Assembly (NCBI RefSeq): GCF_001456355.1
Contig: NZ_CP010271.1
Location: forward strand, 2,356,001-2,420,000
Length of the DNA: 64,000 nt
Origin: Mycobacteroides saopaulense
GTDB taxonomy: Bacteria; Actinomycetota; Actinomycetes; Mycobacteriales; Mycobacteriaceae
Reading direction: 5' to 3'
Below the pieces are notes generated by a model that saw nothing but the letters and a program-made list of their open reading frames with translations, had not been told where the DNA came from and searched no databases. Positions 8,585-15,901 of this stretch are shown here, piece after piece. The position numbers were made by a program, and so were the translations under genes. Every line of letters begins with the position of its first letter. Position 1 is the first letter of the stretch.

Positions 8585-9369
8585 AGGTCGTGCTTTTCTG
8601 CGGCGGCTTCGGAATGCGCATGCGCAACGGGGCCGGCGACGTGATCCCCAAGCCGCTGCAGATGGTCGGGCCCCGTCCGCTCATCTGGCATGTGATGAAA
8701 TACTATGCGTACCACGGGCATAAGGAATTCATTCTGTGCCTGGGGTACGGCGCCGAGGCCATCAAGGACTTCTTCCTGAGCTACAACGAAGCGCAGTCCA
8801 ACGATTTCATCCTGGCCGACGGACAGGTACGACTGCTGAAGTCCGACATCGCCGATTGGACCATCACGTTCGCGGATACCGGTGCCGAGTCACCCATCGG
8901 TGAACGACTTCGCCGCGTCCGCCACCACCTCGGCGACGACCGCTACTTCCTTGCCAACTACGCCGACGTTCTCACCAACGCCCCCCTGGACGACCTGGTG
9001 GCCAAGTTCCGGAACTCCGGCGCCGCGGCGTCCATGCTCCTGGTCCCCCCGCAATCGTCGTTTCACACGGTGGATGTGAACGAGGGCGGGTCCATTACCG
9101 ACATCACCGCAGTGTCCAAGCTCGACATGTGGGAGAACGGTGGCTACTTCGTGCTCTCCCAGGACGTTTTCGACTATCTGCCTGCCGGGGGCGACCTGGT
9201 CGAGGACGCCTGTGGGTCGTTGGCCAAGGAGGGCAGGATGTTCGGCTACAAGTTCAGCGGATTCTGGAAGCCTGCGGACACGTTCAAGGAACGCGCCGAG
9301 CTCGACGAGGGCTATCGCAAGGGCATTCGCCCATGGATGGTCTGGGAGCAGGAGTCGGCCACCGCGTGA
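8581..9369 (+). CDS. Sugar-1-phosphate nucleotidyltransferase, glucose-1-phosphate cytidylyltransferase-like
   Basis: A 262-residue nucleotidyltransferase. The N-terminus shows the nucleotide-binding loop CGGFGMRM (residues 7-14) and a PKP motif near residue 24. The pattern PLIWHVMKYYAYHGHKEF and LGYGAEAIKDFF resembles RfbF-type CTP:glucose-1-phosphate cytidylyltransferases more than RmlA or GalU. It would make the activated sugar (CDP- or another NDP-hexose) that the neighbouring methyltransferase, epimerases and deacetylase modify. The start ATG 8581 overlaps the methyltransferase stop by 4 bp. Nucleotide specificity is inference. A 4,6-dehydratase, the usual next step for CDP-deoxysugars, is not obvious in the window. 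Confidence 0.82.
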   Translation: MKVVLFCGGFGMRMRNGAGDVIPKPLQMVGPRPLIWHVMKYYAYHGHKEFILCLGYGAEAIKDFFLSYNEAQSNDFILADGQVRLLKSDIADWTITFADTGAESPIGERLRRVRHHLGDDRYFLANYADVLTNAPLDDLVAKFRNSGAAASMLLVPPQSSFHTVDVNEGGSITDITAVSKLDMWENGGYFVLSQDVFDYLPAGGDLVEDACGSLAKEGRMFGYKFSGFWKPADTFKERAELDEGYRKGIRPWMVWEQESATA

Positions 9370-10019
9370 TCGAACTCGGCACCGGCTCGATCAGCGAGAT
9401 CGCGCTGCTGGCAGCACATTGCGACGATATCGCCATAGGCATGGGCGGGACACTGCTGACCGTGGCGGCCCGGCATCCCGGCCTGCGTGTGCGAGCGCTG
9501 GTGCTGTCGGGCGGTGGTACCGAACGGGAGAACGAGGAGCGAGCCGCGTTGGGTGCGCTGTGTCCCGGGGCGCATCTCACCGTCGAGGTACTCGACTTTC
9601 CCGATGGCCGGGCACCCGCACACTGGAACGCGGTCAAGGAGGCGGTGGCGGTGTTTCGTCGTCAGTCCGCGGCCACGGTGGTATTCGCGCCGCAGCGACA
9701 TGACGCTCATCAGGATCACCGAATGCTGGCCTTATTGGCACCCACCGAGTTTCGCGACCACCTGATACTCGGCTACGAGATCATCAAGTGGGAGACCGAT
9801 ACGCCCACGCCGACCGTGTTCCAGCCGCTGAGCGATGAGATCGCCAGCAGCAAAGCTGAACTCATCTACACCCACTATCCGTCCCAGCGGCCACATGACT
9901 GGTTCGATCGCGAGGCCTTTCTGGCGTTGGCGCGGGTGCGCGGTGTCCAATGCCGCAGTCGGTACGCGGAGGCATTCGTACTGGAGAAGGCAACAATCAA
10001 CGTGGGAGCAGCACTGTGA
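9366..10019 (+). CDS. PIG-L / LmbE family deacetylase
   Basis: A 217-residue protein starting at GTG 9366, which overlaps the preceding stop by 4 bp. The family zinc site is present: AHCDD at residues 17-21 (usually AHPDD, so Cys replaces Pro) and a distal HDAHQDH at about residues 112-118. Family members remove N-acetyl groups from GlcNAc-type sugars or glycoconjugates, as in mycothiol or GPI precursor synthesis. Here the neighbours suggest a nucleotide-linked or lipid-linked amino sugar as substrate, which is inference. At about 217 residues it is a normal length for compact members. Confidence 0.82.
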   Translation: MIELGTGSISEIALLAAHCDDIAIGMGGTLLTVAARHPGLRVRALVLSGGGTERENEERAALGALCPGAHLTVEVLDFPDGRAPAHWNAVKEAVAVFRRQSAATVVFAPQRHDAHQDHRMLALLAPTEFRDHLILGYEIIKWETDTPTPTVFQPLSDEIASSKAELIYTHYPSQRPHDWFDREAFLALARVRGVQCRSRYAEAFVLEKATINVGAAL

Positions 10020-11041
10020 AGGTTCTCATCACCGGCCATCAGGGCTACCTCGGCACAGTCATGTCGCAGGTGGTCGCCGACTCCGGTCACGAGGTCGTCG
10101 GTCTGGATTCGGGCCTGTTCGCCGGCTGCGTACTGGGCCCGGAACTCGCGGATCCGCCGTCGATTGCCGTCGACCTGCGAGACGTGACGGCCGATCAGCT
10201 GTCCGGTTTCGACGCGGTCATTCACTTGGCGGCGCTGTCGAACGATCCGTTGGGGGCACTGGCACCCGACCTCACATATGACATCAACCATCACGCCTCG
10301 GTGCGCCTGGCGCGCCTGGCCAAGGACGCCGGAGTGAGCCGGTATTTATACGCCTCGACCTGCTCGGTGTACGGGTCCGCCGGCGAGGATCTGGTGAACG
10401 AGAGCGCTCCGCTCAAACCCCTCACCCCGTATGCGGAAAGCAAGGTTCGCGTCGAAGACGACGTGGCGGCGATCGCCGATTCGGGGTTCTCGCCGGTGTT
10501 TCTGCGCAACGCCACGGCTTTCGGGTACTCACCCCGGCTCCGCGCCGACATCGTGCTGAACAACCTGGTCGGTCATGCGGTTCTCACCGGAGAGGTGCGG
10601 GTGCTCTCGGACGGAACTCCGTGGCGCCCGTTGGTCCACGCGCGCGATATCGCCACCGCATTCCTTGAATGCCTTACGGCACCTCAGGACGTCATCCACT
10701 GTGCGGCGTTCAACGTCGGCACCGAGGAGAACAATCAGACGGTCGCACAGATCGCGGAGGCCGCCGTCGCCGCGGTGCCCGGCTCGACCCTGACCATCAC
10801 CGGCGAAACCGGCGCCGATCCCCGCTCTTATCGTGTCGACTTCTCGGCGATTCGGGCGGCGTTACCCGGGTACCGGGCTCGGTGGTCGATCGCGGCGGGC
10901 GCCAAGGAGCTCTATGAGCAGTGCGTCGCCGGAGGTCTGTCCGAATCGATGTTCCGCCAATCCTTTACCCGCCTGGCGCACCTGAAGAGCCTGCGCGAAT
11001 CCGGAGCCGTCGACGACAGTCTGCGACCGGCAGCGCGGTGA
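10016..11041 (+). CDS. NAD-dependent epimerase/dehydratase (extended SDR), nucleotide-sugar modifying
   Basis: A 341-residue extended short-chain dehydrogenase. It has the Rossmann motif TGHQGYLG (residues 6-13), the downstream DAVIHLAALS segment, a catalytic Ser/Thr region YLYASTCSVYG, and the catalytic YAESK with Tyr139 and Lys143. The start GTG 10016 overlaps the deacetylase stop by 4 bp, with GGGAG upstream. It probably epimerises, reduces or dehydrates the NDP-sugar of the module. The sequence alone does not say which, and 4,6-dehydratase activity cannot be excluded. It ends 5 bp before a convergent RmlC-like gene. Confidence 0.85.
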   Translation: MKVLITGHQGYLGTVMSQVVADSGHEVVGLDSGLFAGCVLGPELADPPSIAVDLRDVTADQLSGFDAVIHLAALSNDPLGALAPDLTYDINHHASVRLARLAKDAGVSRYLYASTCSVYGSAGEDLVNESAPLKPLTPYAESKVRVEDDVAAIADSGFSPVFLRNATAFGYSPRLRADIVLNNLVGHAVLTGEVRVLSDGTPWRPLVHARDIATAFLECLTAPQDVIHCAAFNVGTEENNQTVAQIAEAAVAAVPGSTLTITGETGADPRSYRVDFSAIRAALPGYRARWSIAAGAKELYEQCVAGGLSESMFRQSFTRLAHLKSLRESGAVDDSLRPAAR

Positions 11042-11046
11042 GTGGA

Positions 11047-11604
11047 TCATCGGCCGGCCAGCGTGGCCCAACTGCCCGCGGCGGCGTCCTTGGAGCTGAT
11101 GACCGTGATCGCGAGGGGCCAGTCGATGGCGAGGTCGGGATCGTCATGGGCCACAGCGACATCCTCGGCCGGGTCGTGGGGCCGGTCGATGCGGTAGCAG
11201 AGGTCGGCCCACTCTGTCAGCGCTTGATGGCCATGCAATATGCCGGCCGGAACGAATAGGTGCGCCAAGGTGGAATCGTCGAGCGTGAAGCTCTGCCAGC
11301 GCCCGAAGCTCGGTGAATCGGGACGTGCGTCCACCAGCACGTCGAACACGGCGCCGCGGGCGCACCGGATCAGCTTGCTTTCGCCCTCGCCGGACCGTCC
11401 GTGCAAACCGCGGACGACGCCTTGTCGGGAACGTGATTGGGAGTCCTGGAGAAAATCGCCGGCCCGCACCGCACGTCCCGCGGCGTGTTGGTACTCGTCG
11501 AACAACACGGCATCGAACGTGCGGGTGAAGAACCCGCGATCGTCGTGGTGCGGTGTGGGTTCCATCAACAGCACGCCGTCGATCTCGGTGGTATGGATGC
11601 GCAC
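11047..11604 (-). CDS. dTDP-4-dehydrorhamnose 3,5-epimerase family protein (RmlC-like cupin)
   Basis: A 185-residue cupin of the RmlC family. The typical opening EIDGVLLMEPTPHHDDRGFF is at residues 7-26 and the catalytic His68 is in VVRGLHG. The Asp region DPDLAIDWP lies near the C-terminus. The region that carries the catalytic Tyr in RmlC reads CYRIDRPHDP, so the general acid may be present but in a non-standard context. Some relatives epimerise only one position. I chose GTG 11604, though GTG 11607 is equally possible. It lies on the opposite strand to its neighbours and is divergent from the next gene with only 42 bp between starts. Confidence 0.83.
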   Translation of the reverse strand: MRIHTTEIDGVLLMEPTPHHDDRGFFTRTFDAVLFDEYQHAAGRAVRAGDFLQDSQSRSRQGVVRGLHGRSGEGESKLIRCARGAVFDVLVDARPDSPSFGRWQSFTLDDSTLAHLFVPAGILHGHQALTEWADLCYRIDRPHDPAEDVAVAHDDPDLAIDWPLAITVISSKDAAAGSWATLAGR

Positions 11605-11646
11605 CACGTCATCCTGCCGTACCTCGGAAGGAATGGGGCGCCAACG

Positions 11647-12723
11647 GTGATCACCTGCCGGTACTGCCGCAGCCACCGTCTGCACCGGGTGCTCGACTTG
11701 GGTGCGGTTCCCGCCGCGGACCTGTTTCCCGTCGCTGCCAGTTCGCCCACCGACGACGCGGTGCACCCCCTGGCGATGGCGCTGTGTACGGATTGTGCTC
11801 TCGCCCAGCTTGAGACCGACGACACCGATACCGAAGAGCCGCGGGCCGTGGAACCGCAGGCCCTCCGCGATCAGGCTGCCGATGCGGTCGGCCGAGTGGA
11901 GGCCGCCGGGCTTCTCATCGGACGCACCGTGCACGAGTTCACCAGCCCGCACGGGGGAAGCTGGCTCGACCTCGTGGTCCCCAGAGGTTTTCAGGTCGCA
12001 ACCGACGAGCCGGCCGACCTGGTGCTCGATAGCTTCGGCATGATGCACGATCCGGATCAAGCCGACGCCATCGCGATGCGTGCAGACCGCACCGGAGCCG
12101 ACGGCGTGTTACTTCTGCAGTTCCACTCGATCGCCACGATCGTGGAACTTGGGCAGTGGAATTCCTTGCGGCATGGTCATTTCGCCTACTACTCCCTGAC
12201 CGCACTGCGCCGAATGCTCACCGATGCAGGGATGTCGATAGTGCAGGCATGGGAGTTCGACCTCTACGGCGGCACCGTGCTCGTGGCCGCACGACACGGA
12301 ACCCACCCGCTTCCACCGTCGGCGCAGCAGATGCTGGAGCGTGAAAAGGCAATCGGCGCGGTGACCGCAGATGGCTTACGCCGGTTGCACCAGGTGGTTG
12401 ACGAGCAGGTGCGCCGCCTCGTGCTGTGGCTCGACCAGAGGCGTTCTTCGGGAGAGACGGTGTACGCGTACGGAGCGCCGTCGCGTGCGGTGGCCCTATT
12501 TCACCGCGCGGGCCTGACGTCGGAATCGATACTCGCGGTCGCCGACGCCTCACCCGCCAAACAGGGCCGCCGTATGCCCGGGACCGACATCCCCATTGTG
12601 CCGCCCACCGACCTTCTGGCCGCAGATCCCGAGCAGGTGCTGCTCACCCTGCCAGATCTGTATACGGAGGTGCGCCTGCGCTTCCCGGAGCTGGAAGGCC
12701 GCTGGGCGACCGGACTGTGTTAG
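11647..12723 (+). CDS. Methyltransferase-like protein with degenerate SAM site
   Basis: A 358-residue paralogue of the methyltransferase at 7322. It keeps an N-terminal zinc-binding module (CRYC near residues 4-7 and CTDC near 47-50) and the C-terminal YAYGAPSRAV domain. It is about 60 residues shorter, and the glycine/aspartate SAM loop (EVASNDG in the other copy) has no clear equivalent; the region reads WLDLVVPRGFQVATDEPADL. It keeps the later HDPDQ and LRHGHFAYYS elements that correspond to the active-site half. It may be a catalytically dead partner or an enzyme using another cofactor. I start at GTG 11647, preceded by an AAGGA-type site at long spacing. A small part of the upstream reading frame overlaps the antisense gene and is not used. 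Confidence 0.75.
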   Translation: MITCRYCRSHRLHRVLDLGAVPAADLFPVAASSPTDDAVHPLAMALCTDCALAQLETDDTDTEEPRAVEPQALRDQAADAVGRVEAAGLLIGRTVHEFTSPHGGSWLDLVVPRGFQVATDEPADLVLDSFGMMHDPDQADAIAMRADRTGADGVLLLQFHSIATIVELGQWNSLRHGHFAYYSLTALRRMLTDAGMSIVQAWEFDLYGGTVLVAARHGTHPLPPSAQQMLEREKAIGAVTADGLRRLHQVVDEQVRRLVLWLDQRRSSGETVYAYGAPSRAVALFHRAGLTSESILAVADASPAKQGRRMPGTDIPIVPPTDLLAADPEQVLLTLPDLYTEVRLRFPELEGRWATGLC

Positions 12724-13754
12724 CCCAGTAGTGCGGTCGCCAATGTTGGACTGAACTCTCCCCCGGGCGCATCGGGCGCCACCCCACAGGGACCGTTGGA
12801 ACTGCCGGGCGCGAGAACCCAGAGGTTCATGTCGAGGCCGTCGGATTGCCCCAACACCGCCGGTTTCGTGCCGAGTCTGCGCCCCGCGGGATTGCACCAG
12901 TCGAAGTTCCACTCGGGGTTGCCGTTCTGCGAGGTGTCGACCACATAGCGCGGATCCGGCACACCGAACCAGCGCTGCAGCGCCGCCCTGATCCGTTGGG
13001 CATATGTGGTGATCTCGTATGTGGGGGCGAAAGACGAGACATTGACGGCGTATCCCACCCGATCGGAAACCCCAACCCTCGCGAGCAGAGCGGCCATCCG
13101 CTCAGGAGTCACCGAACCCGACGAGGTTCCCGCGTCCACGTAGACGCGCACATTGCGGTTCCGTGTGGAGAAGGTGTCCACCACGTACCGCAGGGAACCG
13201 ATTCGATCGCCGAAATCGGTGCCCTGCAAGGATTGTCGATCGGCGAACCACAGGGCGTCCGGCTCGACGATCAGTACCAGCCGAGCATCGCCCACGAGCA
13301 GCGACACGCGGTCGACCCAGGCACGATAGACCGCGGGGGTAACGGCGTGGTGTGGTCCGGAGAAGCCGTCGTCGCGATCCGGAATGTTGTACAGCACCAG
13401 TTGCGCGGTACCACCCGCGCGTCGCGCACGCGCGACGATATCGCCGATGTTGCGGCTGTCGTTCTCGTCGTCTCCGGTGGCCCACATCGCAATCGGATGG
13501 TGCGCGATCCGATCCCGGATGGCAGCAGCTCGAGGATCCTCGGGATGGGTCCGCACCCACCACTGCACGTCCAGCGCACCCGGTACCAACGCACCGGTGT
13601 CGAGTCGGTGCGGGGCCGTGTCGACTGCGCGGGGCGCGACGAACTTGCTGGAGTCGCGAGTCAGCACCATCGCAGCTATCAGCGCCAGCACCGTCAGCAG
13701 GGCAATCCCGGCCACCGATGGATGGCGGTCTCGCACGGTTCGCGCACCGGTCAC
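12720..13754 (-). CDS. Membrane-anchored glycoside hydrolase family 6 (cellulase-like)
   Basis: A 344-residue protein with one N-terminal membrane segment (about residues 12-32), so it is anchored with the enzyme outside. The catalytic domain is GH6. The proton-relay Asp128 is in LYNIPDRDD and the catalytic acid Asp166 in IVEPDALW. A binding strand reads NVSSFAPTYEIT, and the distal DTSQNGNPEW/WCNPAGRRLG matches family signatures. GH6 enzymes cut beta-1,4-glucans by inversion. Inside a polysaccharide locus it may trim or release a beta-glucan-like polymer instead of degrading plant cellulose. Start GTG 13754 has no Shine-Dalgarno but a TATCGT box 8 nt upstream. Its stop overlaps the end of the convergent methyltransferase-like gene. 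Confidence 0.85.
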   Translation of the reverse strand: MTGARTVRDRHPSVAGIALLTVLALIAAMVLTRDSSKFVAPRAVDTAPHRLDTGALVPGALDVQWWVRTHPEDPRAAAIRDRIAHHPIAMWATGDDENDSRNIGDIVARARRAGGTAQLVLYNIPDRDDGFSGPHHAVTPAVYRAWVDRVSLLVGDARLVLIVEPDALWFADRQSLQGTDFGDRIGSLRYVVDTFSTRNRNVRVYVDAGTSSGSVTPERMAALLARVGVSDRVGYAVNVSSFAPTYEITTYAQRIRAALQRWFGVPDPRYVVDTSQNGNPEWNFDWCNPAGRRLGTKPAVLGQSDGLDMNLWVLAPGSSNGPCGVAPDAPGGEFSPTLATALLG

Positions 13755-13762
13755 AGCCAGGA

Positions 13763-13768
13763 ACGATA
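13763..13768 (-). promoter_or_regulatory. -10 box of the GH6 gene, leaderless arrangement
   Basis: The minus strand reads TATCGT, then 8 nt, then the GTG of the GH6 gene. There is no ribosome site in between. It lies back to back with the glycosyltransferase promoter inside a 42-bp intergenic stretch. Confidence 0.45.
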
Positions 13769-13783
13769 CCGAGGGGTTGAGCT

Positions 13784-13789
13784 CTACAC
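13784..13789 (+). promoter_or_regulatory. -10 box of the glycosyltransferase at 13797, leaderless arrangement
   Basis: TACACT is followed by exactly 7 nt and then GTG 13797. With no Shine-Dalgarno this is the classical leaderless layout of mycobacteria. A -35 is not evident. Confidence 0.5.
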
Positions 13790-13796
13790 TTGGCCC

Positions 13797-14894
13797 GTGC
13801 CCCACTCCTCGCCAGCGCCCGGGCCGGTGCGCGTGTTGGCCGTAGGTCCGGCCCCGGCCAGCCTCGAGAGCAGGGGTGGCATGGCAACCGTCATGTCCCA
13901 TATGGCGGCGTTGACTGACCCGGCCGTCACGGTGCGTGTCGTGCCCACCTATGTGGACGCCGGACGGTGGCGTTGGTTGTGGGTCGGCATTCGCGGCATG
14001 CTGTTGTCGTCCTGGTTGGTCCTGACCGGACAGGTCGATGTGTTGCATGTCCATCTGGGCCACGGCGGAAGTGTCGTCCGCAAGGCCCTCCCCCTGCGCG
14101 CCGCACACATCCGGGGAGTGCCGACACTCATCCACGCCCACAGCTTCGATTTCGCCGGGTGGTATCGGGGGCAACGGCCGGTGGTGCAACGCGGTGTGCG
14201 TTGGGGACTGCGTGCCGATCGGTGGATCATCCTGGGCCGCCGCCTGGCCGACGAGTATGCCACCTGTCTTCAGCTGGAGCCCCATCGCGTTGCCGTGCTG
14301 CAGAATCCGGTGCGCATTCCCGATCAGACGGCCGCCCCTTCGGGTGGGGGCTTGGTGACAGCGGTCAGCCTGGGCCGACTCGGTCACCGCAAGGGCACCT
14401 ACGACATCATCCGGGCGGCAACCGTTCTCGCACCACAGGTGCGTGCGACCCTACGTGTCCACCTTGCCGGCGACGGCGAGGTGGAACAGGCACGGGCCGC
14501 GGTGGCGTCGGCCGGTGCTGCCGACGTGATCACCGTGCACGGCTGGTTGGATGCGCATGCGGGGGCACAATTGCTCAGCGGTGCAGATATTTTCGTGCTC
14601 CCCAGTCACGCCGAAGGGCTGCCCATGGCGCTGTTGGAGGCCATGGCCTCGTCCGTCGCGGTGATCACCACTCCGGTCGGGTCGATCGGCGAGGTGGTGC
14701 GTGACGGAGAAAACGGTGTGCTTGTCACACCCGGCGATGTCGATGCCCTGGCAGCGGCCCTCACCCTGCTCACGAACGACCACGGGGAACGTGCCAGGTT
14801 GGCGGCCGCAGGGCGGGAAACGGTCCGCGGCCTCGACATTGCACACTGGGAGGCGCAGCTAGTGCGTACCTGGAAGTCCCTGGCAGATCGTTAA
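13797..14894 (+). CDS. Glycosyltransferase family 4
   Basis: A 365-residue GT4 enzyme with a GT-B fold. The N-terminal half begins VLAVGPAPAS and has DVLHVHLGHGG and PTLIHAHSFDF. The C-terminal nucleotide-sugar half has VSLGRLGHRKG, LAGDGEVEQAR and the donor-binding EX7E motif in HAEGLPMALLEAMA. It transfers an unknown sugar from a nucleotide donor to a lipid-linked glycan intermediate at the cytoplasmic membrane face. The start GTG 13797 is the likely transcription start. An alternative GTG about 10 codons in would also leave the fold intact. Its last 36 bp overlap the convergent glycosyltransferase. Confidence 0.88.
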   Translation: MPHSSPAPGPVRVLAVGPAPASLESRGGMATVMSHMAALTDPAVTVRVVPTYVDAGRWRWLWVGIRGMLLSSWLVLTGQVDVLHVHLGHGGSVVRKALPLRAAHIRGVPTLIHAHSFDFAGWYRGQRPVVQRGVRWGLRADRWIILGRRLADEYATCLQLEPHRVAVLQNPVRIPDQTAAPSGGGLVTAVSLGRLGHRKGTYDIIRAATVLAPQVRATLRVHLAGDGEVEQARAAVASAGAADVITVHGWLDAHAGAQLLSGADIFVLPSHAEGLPMALLEAMASSVAVITTPVGSIGEVVRDGENGVLVTPGDVDALAAALTLLTNDHGERARLAAAGRETVRGLDIAHWEAQLVRTWKSLADR

Positions 14895-15893
14895 CAGCTT
14901 GGCGGCCGCGTGCGGTGCGGAGAAGTTCCGGGCGTAGTGCGCGCGTGCTGCCGCACCAAGTTCGGCGGCGGTGACCGGATCGGCATGGCAGTCGAACGCC
15001 GCCGTGAGACCGGCCACGTCGTCACGATCCAACGCGGCTTGCCCGGGTGGCTGAAATTCCGGCAGCGCTCCCTCGGTGGAGACGATGACATTGACCCCCA
15101 GCTGCATCGAGAGGGTCTGGACGCCGCTCTGCGAAGCCTGCCGATAGTGCGCTATCGATGCCTTGGCCCGGGAAAGTGGTGGTAACACCTCGTCATAGCT
15201 GTACCGGCCACGGACCCACCGCACGGAATCCGGCAAGGCACCGCCGATGTCGCCGTCGCCGATGAGCACCAGCTGATCACCGCGCCACCCCGGTCCGGCG
15301 ACATGCGCCTGCCACGCACGAAGGATCACGTCGACGTTCTTGTAGTCGTTGAGTCGGCCGACCAGGACGAAGTCCCGGCGTCCGGACGCGGGGACCAATG
15401 GCGGCACGCGGTACGCATCGAGATCACTGGCAAGTGGAACCACCCCGACGGGAGAAGATGCCCGGGCGGCTATCTGCCGCGCGACGTAGTCACTGAACGC
15501 CACGCGGTGAACAGCGCCAGCCTCCCACCGGCGGAATGCGCCACTGCGCCATCGAGATATGGCCTCGGAGGCGTCATGCGGACGATCGTCGTGGACGAGC
15601 AACACCCGCGGACGATCGCCGCCGAACACCTGCCAACGGGGATCGCGAACAAGCTCGGCGATCACCACGTCGGCCCGAAACGCGCGAACCCGCGGCACCG
15701 CGCGCGCCCAGGAAGCCCATCCGGCAGGCGACTTGAGCGAGGGCTGCAAGACGAGTTCGTAATCGCGCGCCGTGTCGGACTCGGGATGCTGATCGGAGGT
15801 CACCAACAACACCGAGGCGCCGCGAGCTTGTAGGGCCTCGGCGTGGACGCGGGCCAGCGAACGCATCCACGGCGATAACCAGAGAATTCTCAT
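14859..15893 (-). CDS. Glycosyltransferase family 4
   Basis: A 344-residue GT-B enzyme from ATG 15893 (MRILWLSPW). The donor-site half carries FVLVGRLNDYKNVD and LVLIGDGDIGG, and the acidic region SMQLGVNVIVSTEGALPEF replaces the usual EX7E in a looser form. A TTG at 15905 overlaps the stop of the preceding gene by 4 bp and could be used instead; neither has a well-spaced ribosome site. It is the third gene of the minus-strand operon flippase - GT2/GT4 - GT4. Its stop codon lies inside the end of the plus-strand glycosyltransferase. Donor and acceptor are unknown. Confidence 0.85.
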   Translation of the reverse strand: MRILWLSPWMRSLARVHAEALQARGASVLLVTSDQHPESDTARDYELVLQPSLKSPAGWASWARAVPRVRAFRADVVIAELVRDPRWQVFGGDRPRVLLVHDDRPHDASEAISRWRSGAFRRWEAGAVHRVAFSDYVARQIAARASSPVGVVPLASDLDAYRVPPLVPASGRRDFVLVGRLNDYKNVDVILRAWQAHVAGPGWRGDQLVLIGDGDIGGALPDSVRWVRGRYSYDEVLPPLSRAKASIAHYRQASQSGVQTLSMQLGVNVIVSTEGALPEFQPPGQAALDRDDVAGLTAAFDCHADPVTAAELGAAARAHYARNFSAPHAAAKLLTICQGLPGTH

Positions 15894-15901
15894 CGCGGAT
15901 G

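Noticed and set aside
12846..13796. Long plus-strand reading frame opposite the GH6 gene, joined to the glycosyltransferase start
   Set aside because: It is antisense to a gene with clear catalytic motifs, carries no recognisable domain, and only the part from 13797 is the glycosyltransferase.
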